Shown: piece after piece, positions 46,290 through 58,508 of the stretch | Numbering within the stretch: the stretch's first letter is position 1 | Layout of the letters: each line of letters opens with the position of its first letter | Assembly (NCBI GenBank): GCA_030737835.1 | Contig: CM060857.1 | Coordinates: 15,883,496-15,947,495 of the forward strand | Reading direction: 5' to 3' | Source of the DNA: Acorus gramineus | Taxonomy: Eukaryota; Streptophyta; Magnoliopsida; Acorales; Acoraceae | DNA length: 64,000 bases | Notes under the pieces: model-generated | Told to the model about the DNA's origin: nothing | What the model saw: the letters and a program-made list of their open reading frames with translations, nothing else | The model's database searches: none | Program-made: the position numbers and the translations under genes

Positions 46290-47696
46290 ATAGAAAATCT
46301 TATCTATTCCAATCACATTGCTATGATTTGTTTGGCGCCGAACCTTTTCTCATAGAGCCCTAAGAAATATGAAAAAAAAAGCATTTAACATGTACATGTT
46401 AAAAATAAAATTACAATGTATGTACTCCATCAGTGTAATACATGAAAATTTAAAAAATTTATATTTTCAAAGAAAAAAAATATGTTAGTTTATTGAAGTA
46501 CATATTTCACTTTCTATAACAGTATATATTTCAATTCAATAAAGGAGGTTCATAATTATTTTTTTTAGTAAAAAAATAAAAAAGAAAAACAGTGAGAGAT
46601 GAGGCTTGACACATCACTTACCATATAAGAAATCTTTCAAACCAAATGGATGCATAGATGAATGTATTGTTTAGTGAAGAGAAAGAAGATGTTTGATTGA
46701 GGAGATATATAATCAAATTGCTTTTGCGCCAAAAAGATCAGAACACTTTTAGTTTTTAGGTAGTATTTGAAAACATGTTTGAAAAATAAGATTCTGAATA
46801 AAGTGATTTAAATAGACTTCGATTCCTAAAAAGTGTATTTTTAATTCTTCAATCAAATATTTTGTCTCAAATAATAACACATACCAAAAGTTACCTTATT
46901 TCAATTAAATCATTTTATTCAAATTAAAACTCATAACTCTACACACACACGCACAACTCTCTGTATTTTGGTTTTGATGGAATCCAAGCTTGAGTAAAGT
47001 TTTCAAATGTAAGATCCTTAAATGGCATCCCATACTAAAAGAGAACATTTGATTGCCTGAGGATGTTAATTGTTCCTTATTTGGTGTGGGTGGGCCATGG
47101 CAGTGGATAATAAAAAATAATAATGATTTTTAGGTGGCAAGATTGAATTACACACTTTACCCTTCCTATCTAAATGAAATTTGAAAAAGTTTTTTTCATA
47201 ACCGATTCCTTAAATCTCGAGGTGGTTATGATTTAAGATATTCTCTCTCTTTTTAAAGCAATCAATTCAATTAAATACCAAAAAAATAAGATTTACATTT
47301 TTTTATTCAGATTGATATGTGGAAAAAAATATCGAATTCAGTTTTGGTGAGGATTATAGGAGAAGATTATAATTACTCTAGTAATTTTTTTTTTATTTGC
47401 GATCTGATTGTGATGCAAACAATGACGATCCATTCAGGTTAAGCTTTTCGATCTAAATAAAACATATTGTTCTGATTTTACATTCATCTTTGAATCATCA
47501 ATACATTTTTGAGATCAAATTTAATTTAAATTAAGATACATTGCCACTGTATTTGAATTTTTAATATTATTCAGTTCGATTTTTGAGATCTGAATAAGTA
47601 CGATTTGTATAATCGTTTTTGTTGTTGTGTATGTGTATAAGTATGCATATTGAGTCATTCAGTATATTTTTAACCTTGCATGATCATTATTTAATT
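46290..47696. other. AT-rich intergenic DNA, no gene seen
   Basis: Start of a gene-poor stretch that runs to about 58.2 kb. No coding or RNA feature is supported here. Confidence 0.5.
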
Positions 47697-48182
47697 CATT
47701 CGGATTCAGGATACATTGTTATCTAATGTAAAGTTGTTAATTCAGATTTCAGATACATGTGTATCTTAATTATTTATCCAACCCAATTTGTTGTTTGTTA
47801 TTTTTTTTTTGGTGGATTTGATTAATGTGTATCTGAATAATATTTAATTATTTTTTGACATCTATATTTAAAGATTTTTATTAATCATCTATGCAACGTC
47901 TCATTAGCATATAAACCATAATTGTTTCATTTTTAAACTCATTCAGATTCCAGATACACTTGTATATAATGTAAAGTTGTTATTTCAGATACACGTATAT
48001 CTGAATTATTTACCTAGCTCAATTTGTTGTTTGTTATTTTTCTTTTTAATGGATTTGATTAATGTGTATCTGAATAATATTTAATTATTTTGTCATGTAT
48101 ATTTAAATATTTTTATTAATCATCTAAGCAATGCTTCATTAACAGGTAGAATATAATTGTTTCATATGAATATACTCATCTG
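47697..48182. repeat. Two-copy tandem duplication, unit 243 bp
   Basis: CATTC(G/A)GATTC starts copies at 47697 and 47940. Shared blocks include AATGTAAAGTTGTTA, GATTAATGTGTATCTGAATA and CAATTTGTTGTTTGTTATTT. The copies have diverged by substitutions and small gaps. Non-coding. Confidence 0.8.
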
Positions 48183-48793
48183 TAAATGAAATTCTAATAT
48201 ATTCATTTGGAGCTGTATGTGAAAAAAATGGGGGTAGAGGTCGGAGGAGATGGAGGTCGGAGGAGTGCTCGGAAGGTAGCCGATCCACCTCTCATATAAG
48301 GCAACGAGAGTAATCCAAAGGTAGTGATGCCGATCGTCGGAGATGAGAAGGCCAGTCGGAATGAATTTTTGAAGTAGTAGATGCCTTATGAGCGTAAAAA
48401 AGAAATTTTTTCAAAGAATGAGTGTTAGAGGCGGTTATTCAATCTCAATTAATGAGGGATTGTTTTTTATAATGAAAAATTCAAATACAAAGGAACAGTA
48501 GTATTGTCTGTGCACTTTTTGTCTTTAAAAAAAATCAAACAGAAAATCAATAAATTAATGATATTTATTGGGGCTTCTCAATGAGACTCAAATTTTGGAG
48601 TCCATGTAGTAAGACCCAATAACAAATTATGCACGGATACACACAACTGTTTTTCATACGTTATTATAGTGTATTGGTTATATTATAGTATATGGGGCCA
48701 ATTATTTTAATTTTTTTTTTAAGAAATGTGAATATAGCAGTGTATCTTAGTATACTTCAATTTAGCAATATGTATTTCAAAATAATAAATGTG

Positions 48794-48973
48794 TATTTTT
48801 ATGTATATTACAAATGTAAAAGGTGAGTACTACTGCAAAGGCAACAAATTTAAAATAATAAAATAAATAAAAATACATAAATTTTTTTTTATGGATATTA
48901 CAAATGTAAAAGGTGAGCACTACTGCAAAGGCAACAAATTTAAAATAATAAAATAAATAAAAATACATAAAAA
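48794..48973. repeat. Two-copy tandem duplication, unit 90 bp
   Basis: TATTACAAATGTAAAAGGTG and ACTACTGCAAAGGCAACAAA occur in both units with almost no change. The unit also gives the internally repeated short frame MYFYLFYYFKFVAFAVVL on the minus strand, which is a by-product of the repeat. Confidence 0.9.
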
Positions 48974-50275
48974 AAAACGTGAAATAAGAGTAATATTTCT
49001 ACATAAGATGCATTTTACAAAATATTTGGATATTAAAACTAATAGCATCCCAAATTGAACTTAAGACCAGAAATAAAATATACCACCATACAATTTATTA
49101 CAACCCAAATTAAATTGTTCATAATTTGAAATTTGTTCACTAATATTTGTGACTACTTAACTATTCATTACAATCCAACAAGAGATTGGTAGAATCCAAT
49201 TATGGTGAAAAATAGAAGGGCTTTCTATTTAATTAGGGACATGAATTATATTTTCTAAAATTTATGTTAATAATGGAGGGTATTGGCCATTATAGTATTC
49301 ACAGAATCTCACCAAATTGTTGAGATTTCACGGTATTTTTAAATACCTAGATTCTTAATTAGATGACACCCAAAATTCTTGCTTAGAAAACCACAAAAAA
49401 AGTCATGTGTATTTTCATATTTTTCTTGTACTCCTAGAGTAGCATCAAAATTCACCACTGAATACTTAATCAATCAGACCTTAGATTCTAATTTTACTTA
49501 TCCCTGAAATATCTAGACGACTCCCTGATCAAATAAATGCTCATTACACCCCTAATTAATTACATTCTAATTAATGAACAAATCCTATTCAATACAAAAA
49601 AAAAAAGCCTATCAGATACAATGTGTGACACTTATCCTCCATAGATGCAAATGAATGGACGATTCAAATGTTGAAATTCAAAAAAAAAAAAAACAGATTT
49701 GAATATCCAGATGCGTGATTCTAGAAATTAATTACCGTTCCATTTTCTTAATTGCCCCATTAATTATGTGAGCATTAACAAACACACTTAAATGATATTT
49801 TGGGTAATCCAATCTATATCATGTCATGGGACTTACGAGGAACCTACGAAATGGGGCTTGATAATCATTTTTTAAAAAATAAAAAGACATATCAGATACA
49901 ATGTTGTGACACTTATCCTCCATAGATGCAATTCACAATATTTTAACAGAGCAAAATAACAAAGAAAAAGAAAAATGAAAATTTTGCATATATGTCCCTC
50001 AAAAAAAACTTTTATTGTCAAATTACACCCCTTAAAACTTTATTACCACCCCCGCGAAGTGTTGGGCCGACACGGCGACACCCGAGAACTAGACATGACA
50101 TGTAGACAAGCCATCTGGGCTGCTCTCTCAATTATGGGCCAAATAGACGCGGGTTGTGCTTATGTCAGCCCATAGCGGGTGATGGTAGCCACCCACTAAA
50201 CCAACTAAAGGCCCACTAGATCTGACAAACAAATTACCCGCAAAATGATATGTCCAGATGTGCAGCACCAGTTGC
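48974..50275. other. AT-rich intergenic DNA with one short direct repeat
   Basis: No gene. ATCAGATACAATG and GACACTTATCCTCCATAGAT recur near 49613 and 49891, about 280 bp apart. A GC-richer patch at 50050-50200 has no recognisable coding content. Confidence 0.5.
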
Positions 50276-50279
50276 AGGC

Positions 50280-50790
50280 ACACTGATTTTTTTTTTTTTA
50301 AATCATACTCTTTTATTAGAGTACATGATATACTATAAAATAAAATATATACTGTGATACATTAATATATTATTTTCATATTAAAAAAATGATAAAAATA
50401 TTTGAATCAGACACTATGATAGAACCTAATATATTATGATAGCGCAATATATATTACACTATCATATGGTCTGGGGCTATAAAATGGATTAAGTGTATTA
50501 GTGCTCGGAAAAAAATCATACACTCCTATTGTACAGCCCCAAGTGCAGCATAATCCACAATCCATTCCATTTTTTTCTTTTAAATTATACACTCTTCTAT
50601 TGAAATACATATTGTTATATGAAATGAATTATATATTGAAATACAATAGTATATTTTTTTCGTTTTATCATAAACTATAATAGAATCTCATACACTATAT
50701 AACGCAATATATACTGCACTATCATTATATATAAGGCTTTAAATAAGATTGTAAAACAGACTGAGTATATCAGTGGGCGAGGAAAAATGA
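50280..50790. repeat. Diverged tandem AT-rich repeat, unit about 290 bp
   Basis: Blocks such as AAATCATACTCTTTTATT / AAATTATACACTCTTCTATT, GCGCAATATATATTACACTATCAT / CGCAATATATACTGCACTATCAT (short stretches) and GTATTAGTG / GTATATCAGTG recur in the same order. A weaker third copy may lie near 51170-51350. Non-coding. Confidence 0.5.
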
Positions 50791-50799
50791 TACGTTCAA

Positions 50800-52520
50800 C
50801 CAGGTCACATATTTCCTTAACAAAAAAAAAAAAATTGTTCACAAATTTTGATTTTTTTATAATATATATTTAGCTAATAAAATGTACATTTTTATTTTGC
50901 TTATTTTTATTAAAAAATTATGTACACATTCATATATATATATTGGATATATATGTTTTAAAAGTTTTCATAAAGTAGTAGATACGGAGATAGTGGAATG
51001 TGTTACGTTACAAAATTTCACACACATGAGGTTAATGACGTGGTAATTACAAAATTGGTTGAGTGTATCAACACACTATATATGTGGGAAATGGAAAATA
51101 TTCTGCTCAACTCCGTTGTTGCCTGTCATATGTTTTATTTTATTTTGTTTTTATTATTGAAGCATATATTCTTTATTAATGAAATACATTCTTTTAATAT
51201 TGATAATATGATTTTAATGCATATATTTTTATATTTTTCATAATAAAGTATATATTGAGATAGAGTATATACTCCGATAGGCGATTTTATAGACTATTAT
51301 ATCGTCTTATATATTATATATTAACGTGACAATTACATCTACACTAGTGCCCTTGGAAAAATGCTACTCTCATCACCTTTTGCAACTCTATTGGTTGTTT
51401 ACACGTGTTAATATTTTTTATAATACATCCTCATATATATTACATGTGTTCGTATTAATTGAATATATATTTTTTATAATAAAATATATATTGACATGAT
51501 GTAATAGTCATACAGTGTTTGGCGATTTCATGTTACGCCAACTTAACAACGTAAAGCTGACTGGTGATGAGACTCAATGCTGGTGATATGACATAACATA
51601 ATGTTGACAAAATAGACTCAATCCTTGCCTTAAAGAAACTTATATTAAATAGTTGATCTTGAACATTTCTTTTCTTTATTAATTAAGGGGATCCATCTGG
51701 TGTTAAAAGAGCAATGTGACCTGCGACCAAGACAGCATGGTCCATGTCACTCGTGCCTAAATCTCCCATCCAACATTTTATTCTTTCTTTCTTCCTTCCT
51801 TCTTTTTTTTTTTTTTAAACTATGATATATTCATTTCACTAAATTATCAAAATGAATCTTGTTCGAAGAAATAAAAAGGAAATAAAGATAGAAAAAAACG
51901 AAAGTAAATTAAAACACACAAAAAAAAATTATAAATAAAGATCACAATCCATTATTCCCTTCTTTTGATAACATACATACAAAACATCTCAAATACAAAG
52001 TTATTTCTTTTGTTGTCTTTCTTGCATTCTCATATGTTTTTCTCATAAATATAAAACATTACCCTAATTGGATATAGATTAGAATGCCAATGCATTAAGT
52101 ATGTTTTGCAGTCTCGTACGCAACTAAAAAATGATCTTCAAATCATTTATATATTTTATATTTTATAATAGTATATATTTCAAATGATAAAGGTGTATTT
52201 TTTTTTATAAAAAAAATGATAAAGCACAGTGCGTGTGGGCGGGATGCACACATATTTGAACATATCATTTTTTTAATAAATAATACTTAACTCTAAATAA
52301 CAAAAACAAGAATAAATTTTAATTGAATCATCAGAATTTCAACAAAGTAGGTGTCAAGGCCGTCTCTGCAAGTGATTCGGGTCAATTGGCAATTTTGAGG
52401 TGACAGATTCCCTGATGCAGTGGACACCTTAACATATGATATAATTAATTGGTGAGCACTGACTGATGAACGAAATTAAAGATATTTTTTGCAATATTAA
52501 TTGCCCACAACAATGACCGT
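50800..52520. other. AT-rich intergenic DNA, no gene seen
   Basis: Homopolymers and AT dinucleotide runs only. Confidence 0.5.
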
Positions 52521-52534
52521 CGAACGACCCAGTT

Positions 52535-53080
52535 TTTAGGTGGGCCGAGTCCGGGTCTGATTCTTTGGCTCGGGCTCGACCCACAGGCTCGCCTAAATTG
52601 AGTCCATTCGGACTGACCCGTAGACCCGCTCATGAGCCGGACTCGTAGACTCTTGGGGGAAAATCCAATAAATGAGTCACATGTAATTTTTATTTGAATT
52701 GTGATTAAATTATTCAAATTATTAATATTTATATAGATGTTTAACTAGTTAGGTGCATGTAATTATTTAATTTTTTTAATAATTAATTTATTTAAGATTT
52801 TTATTTTTAAAAATTTAATAAATATAAATATTTTTTTCAACATTATGCTTTCAATTTTGTGTTATTTTAACATTTATATACAAATAAACAATTTAAAATT
52901 ATAAAATTAAAAGAAATTAGATGTTTAAAATCTGGGCCCACATGCCCGTCCGTGGGCCCGAAGCCCGAGCCCGGCCCATGGGCAGGGCCTGGGGACCTTT
53001 TTCCCCGCGGTCAGCCTTGCCCGAGCCCGCTGGCCAAGCAGGCCTGCCCAGGGTTAGGCTGAACCCTGTTTCGATGCCCA
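52535..53080. mobile_element. Possible decayed hAT-like element: two GC islands around an AT-rich core
   Basis: GC-rich blocks (52538-52650 with GTGGGCCGAGTCCGGG; 52935-53080 with GGGCCCGAAGCCCGAGCC) bracket 280 bp of AT-rich DNA. This is the same architecture as the subterminal regions of the intact hAT at 16958. No matching inverted termini or target duplication could be fixed. Confidence 0.3.
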
Positions 53081-53084
53081 TAGA

Positions 53085-55305
53085 AATTCATCAAGGCATT
53101 AATTATAAAACACATACCAAACACAAGTTAGGTCTATTGTCACATCATACTTTGCCTGATTGTAAAACAATCAATTCAATAGCATCATGCAACACCCTTG
53201 AGTCCATCCCACATTTAATTCCCATGAAGCAACCTTACCCAATTATGACCCATTCACATTGGTTCTTTAATTCATGTGCGCTTACACATTTGGTCTGTAT
53301 TGGAGTCTCACCATACACTACTATAATGCAAGACTTTATCATAATATGTATATTAAAGTCAAGGTCGACCATGAGATTCGTTTAATGGGAATGAGTCCTC
53401 GATGAATTCATGAAATGAGTCCTTACAAATAAAAAATATAGCGAGTAACAAACAATTAATCTTAAAAAAATTAAAAATAAAAAAATAAACACAAAAAAGT
53501 TACCTTTTAAATGAACAAAAAAAAAAAACATCTTTGAAATATGGGATCTATTAACGAAAAAATTACATTCTTTGTAAATTCAAATGCAAAACTAAATTAC
53601 TGGAAAATTTTTAAAAAGTTATCAAAAACTAAAAAAAAAAAGATAAAAACAAATATTCAAACTGATTTGTTTTAAAAAAATATTAACCCTTAACCCTAAA
53701 ATTACTCAAACTGTTTAATACAATCTTATTTTTCAAGATTTAGGGCTCTGTTTGGCCCTAGTCAGTTGCCTTGGTCACCTACCCTTAAGGCTGACTCTGA
53801 TTAAAGTTAAATTTTTTTTATTTTTTCAAAGAAAAAAAATCTATATACTTCATTTAGTTTACCATTCCTCAATGGACTGAGTATATAATTTTAAATAAAA
53901 AAATGGTGTGAATCGTAGACACTTCTGCACACGGGATTGAATGTATTGTTTGATATCTAATTTGAAATTTGATAATGCTAAACAAACAAATTGATTTTTA
54001 ACAAAGTGTTGGAATTTATCTTTTTTCAATGATATATTGAATATTAAGGAAGGACAACGAAGGATTGTACGTGAAAGAAAATTTTACACTCTTTAACTAG
54101 TTGGAGAGTGGAGGAGATATGGAGGATTTTGCCTGTAATGACAATGTTGTAAACTTTGTGTTATACAAGCGTTATGTTTTTTTTTTAAGGAGAGTATGAG
54201 ACCGTTATGTTAATGTATATGAAGTCGTATATGTATTCTTTTTTGATTGAATAAAGATTTATGATATACAGTCAATCATGGTTTAATCACGTGATAGTAG
54301 TGGATTTGATAATATACAATTTTTTTTTAAAGATTGGTGTCCTCAGAATTTGATATTTGATCTTCTTTCACGGAGAGGGGGCGTTAGCAAGACTTTTTCA
54401 AAACGCGGTTTACCCTGTATTCGAAGTGATTAGAATGCCGACTATCCCATCACTTCATTAATTTCCAAACCTTCCGTTATGACCTACTTATGCATGTCCC
54501 CTTCATATATGGGTGGCAGTTGATCAATAGCCGTGAATTCATTCATAGCTTCTTCTTTTTAAAGTTTTGTCACTTCAAACGATATGGTGTTGTCAAAACA
54601 TTCATGTGACAATAGTTTAGCAAATATATTTCCTATTGTTAGATTGTGAGAGTCCGGTTTTAGATTTTTCAGATTTTATTTACATGGTTAATTTGCTCCA
54701 AACAAGGACCAAATTTAATTATTTGGATTTTTATTACAATGACAAGCTATCTCTTTCATCTTGGAATATGATCCAATGTTCAACGTCATCGAAATGCGAT
54801 TCAAAATGAATGAGAGGAGGAAATTTAGGGTTTGAAATTCGAACTGCCTCGCCTTTAATTCGTTTGAACAGAGATTGATTATTCAATAATAAAATTATAT
54901 AGGCAATAAAAATCTTTGTGATTTATAAACTGTCTTTCTCAAACTTTTTCAAACCTAAATCTAGAAATTGAGGACAATTTCCACATCATTAATGAAATTA
55001 GTAATACCATCTTAAATTTACAAGTCATATGATATGATACTTTGACTAACTGAAGTCACCTTGATGGATCCATTACGTGCTAATTAGGACAGATAAATGC
55101 ATTGAAATAGATGGATATGATGTAACTGAATCAAGAAAGAAAGATTAGTGCGGCAACAAAAGAAAAAGGAAATGGATTCCATGATGATGGTTGATGCCTT
55201 ATTGAACATGGAGGGGGAACTCATTTTGGACTATATTTAAAGTCAAAACAAGAAAATTTGATTTCAAAAATCCTAAGTGAGTCTTGGCGCTGAATTACCC
55301 ACCTG
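53085..55305. other. AT-rich intergenic DNA with a SINE-like scrap
   Basis: Near 54335-54410 a segment (AATTTGATATTTGATCTTC then CACGGAGAGGGGGCG) resembles, by order of blocks, the minus-strand SINE at 8187-8284, after a T run. Nothing else is supported. Confidence 0.4.
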
Positions 55306-55309
55306 TTTG

Positions 55310-55435
55310 TTGGCGATTATTCGAAAGAATTTTTCGTGGGACTGGAACAAACAGGCGGAGGTAGCTTTTCCAGCTCGACCGTAAAATTAGCCACGGGGGC
55401 CCTCCGATATAAAATAATAATAATAAAAAAAAAAA
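55310..55435 (+). repeat. Short dispersed repeat with A/TAA-rich tail, copy 2
   Basis: Matches 7646-7762 from TTGGCGATTATTCGAAAGAA through AGCCACG and GGGC-CCTCC to an A-rich tail. The two copies differ by scattered transitions, which suggests an old, inactive family. Confidence 0.6.
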
Positions 55436-55439
55436 TTAA

Positions 55440-58215
55440 AGGAGAAGCACTAAAACAGATGGTGAGCAAAATCAATAATTAACATACTAATAAGATCATG
55501 TCTTGAATGCACCGAAGGTTATGAATTATGATGGAGTCATTTGGTACGTGACACCATTGACTAGTTGGTTAAATTGTGTGTTAAGAATGTTTATTTATTT
55601 TTATTTTTTTTATTGGTTAAATTTTTATTTTTTTTGGTCAAATTCTCTTATATAAGAGCCAGGAAAACTCGAATTCAAATCCCTTATCATCCTACTAAAA
55701 AGAGATTAGATGGGTTAAAAATGTTTGTATATAGAGAATCTGTATTAATTCTTATATATTGTAAACTGTTATAAATAAGATTTTCTTGTAACAATGTGTT
55801 GAGAGTTGTTGGGAAAGTAGTTGGGCTATAAATATATCCAGGTAGAAAATATTTTGCATGTAATTTCAGAGAGAGAGATATATATCTAGAGGTGTGAGGT
55901 TTGAGAGGGATTATTTGTATGAAAATTTAGAGATATCTACACATGCAGATGTTTCTGAAGGATAGATACCATGTAAATTTGTGTTTCTTATGTAAATTTG
56001 AGAAGAATACACTTTTCCTCAAAATGCTAGCTAGAAGCAATAATTGAGACACTATAAAAGTCCCATGGCAACATGCAATATGACAGCATTCTCCCAGGTA
56101 GCCGGGAAATGAGTTTGTACTTCTATTTTTTTGTAAGAAAATTATACATAATCTAAACTCACTTTAATTTTTTTTTTATATATAAAATTAGCTTTTCCAA
56201 AATCTAGCAAAAGTATACTCTCTAAGATATTAATTTCAAAATTGTTTTAAGTATAAAAAAAATATTATTTTTTAAACAATTATGTTAATCATTGATCTCT
56301 CAAATGATATTAAAGTTCTCACACCACATCTCGCGGTGGTCTCGGATTCAATACCAGTAAAAAATTTCAGTTCCTGTCTTTATGAACTGAAAAAAAAAAA
56401 AAAAGAGTTTTAGAACAGATATAAAAAAAATATTGACTGTACCTATTCATTTATGATCTTCCCGTGGCCACCTTATTCTCAAAGGTGATATATATTATTT
56501 AGCTCTGACTCCATGGACAGGCTGTAGTGTTCCCCCCATGTACAGTACAAAGTACCACTTGAAGGTCAAATATAAAAAAAATTAAAATAAATCACAGTGC
56601 AAAATAGATAGTGTTCGAACGGGGTGAGAGATCCAGAGTACAAAATACAGGAGATAAAACACAGAAAGCGAAAAGAAAATGATACAACTTGAGGGTGTGT
56701 TTATGTCATAGGAAAAGTAAAGGAAAGTAAAATTAATTTTTTTTTTTACCATGCAAAAATTTAGTATGTGTACCAAACAAGAAAAAGAAAAGTTTGTCAT
56801 TTTTTTTTTCTTATTTTATCTTATTATGAATAATGAGAAAAAAAATTATTTTTTATAAAAGAGAATTTGATGGAGACTGATGAAAAATAATTTCACATTT
56901 TATGCACAAACACATACTCGCTGGAAAATGTTTCTACTAGTTTCAAAAGGCCAGTCAAAGCCTATGCCACCAGTATCTGCCACCCCTCCTCCTCAAAATG
57001 CACCCTTTAGAGCTCCCGCGAGCAGTTTTCCCAGTCTTTCATACATTATCGTGTCATTTTTCATAAGTTCTCGTAGTAGAATAAGTTGTTCTTGCATGCA
57101 AACTGAGTTCATCCTGTGAGTTGTAGGATATCATCAAATAATTAAACAAGTTGGCTCGATATGATGGTCCTTCTCATTTTATCTAAGACTAGCTAATGTA
57201 TTAATGGAGAGACAGAAAGAGCTAAGTTGAAAATGGGTTGTGACCCTAAATAAGGACCACTCAATCTCACTCATATATGAAAATAAAATTATGATTTGAT
57301 TTACACAGACAGAGATGGGTCCAATTTAATTTTCCGCAAACATGGATGAAATGAAACCATGCACATCTTCTTCACATGCACTCTTTTAAAGCTCTCATAA
57401 TGCACCAGCTGTCGGTGTGACTTGTGAGAGCGCACCATGAAATTTGTTCTTTAGATGGTGAACCTAATTAATTAATTGCACATCATCTTTAATTAATTTT
57501 AATTTCTACTTGTTTCTTCCTTTTAATTAATTAATTAATTTGAAAGTCGTTTTATGCTACGGTATATGTATATTGATTTGTCTAATTGTCTGTATATAAT
57601 TTTTTGAAAATCTAAACTAGATCACAGCATTGGATACGCATAAAACTAGTTGCAACTAAACTGTGGGGCATTCATTTTATGACTGGTATTTTCTGATTAT
57701 ACAAAATCTGTCATATCTCTTGTAGGCTGAAACTGACACCCACCCCCACCCGGCCCTCTTTAATGGAGCCATTGGTTCTGAAAAAATTCAAATTAAACAT
57801 CAGTGGTCTTACCAAGTATGTATCATAATTATTTTGATACAATCAATGGAAACAACCAGGGCATTATAATATTCATATTCATCACTTAAATTAATATATA
57901 AACATTGTATTGATAAGATTGTATGAGTGAGTATTAATAAGGTCTTGTTAGTGTTCACTAGCTAACTAACGAAATGATGATAAGTTTTAACTGTTTTTGT
58001 CACAAATCAATCTCAAGATCAACCAGACTTGATAAAAATAAGTTCTTCTAGCCAGTCATGATCGACAATTCTAAATCAAAGACTCCATTAGACCGGAGCC
58101 TCCAATACAGGTTTGTAAAACAAAAAGTTTTTATTGTTGGTTGTGGGGAGGGTGAAAGTTGTTCATCTGGATTGCATTGAATAGCCTTCCCATGTACGTC
58201 CCCACCACCACCTCC
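55440..58215. other. AT-rich intergenic DNA upstream of the KCS gene
   Basis: No gene seen. Tandem TTAATTAATTAATT occurs near 57526-57541. The last few hundred bases act as upstream promoter DNA for the KCS gene. Confidence 0.5.
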
Positions 58216-58218
58216 TTC

Positions 58219-58225
58219 TATAAAA
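58219..58225 (+). promoter_or_regulatory. TATA box of the KCS gene
   Basis: TATAAAA in CCTTCTATAAAAGCTC lies 290 bp upstream of the ATG at 58509. A CT-rich leader and ACAAAC microsatellite (58437-58462) lie between, typical of a plant 5' untranslated region. Confidence 0.6.
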
Positions 58226-58508
58226 GCTCAATCAAAAACCCTAATATCCAGAATTAGTAGTGCTAGATCTAGAGAATCTTAAACCATATATCCCAACCCT
58301 TTCTCTCTCACATGGCCCTCACGCCTCCCCTCCATTGTCTTTAATTTACATCTTTTCATTTAATCCTCCTCTCTTTCACGTGTCAATCTCGTGATTCTTG
58401 TTCACCCCGCCCTCTCTCTCTCTATCTCTCTCTATAACACAAACACAAACACAAACACAACCTCTAAATCTGTTATAACACAAATTTCAACCAATCTCTT
58501 TTTCTCTC

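Noticed and set aside
48777-48968. Minus-strand protein with an exact internal repeat
   Set aside because: It arises from the 90-bp tandem DNA duplication, not from a gene.
56290-56345. tRNA-like segment with GATTCAATACC
   Set aside because: Does not fold as a tRNA and no element borders could be set.
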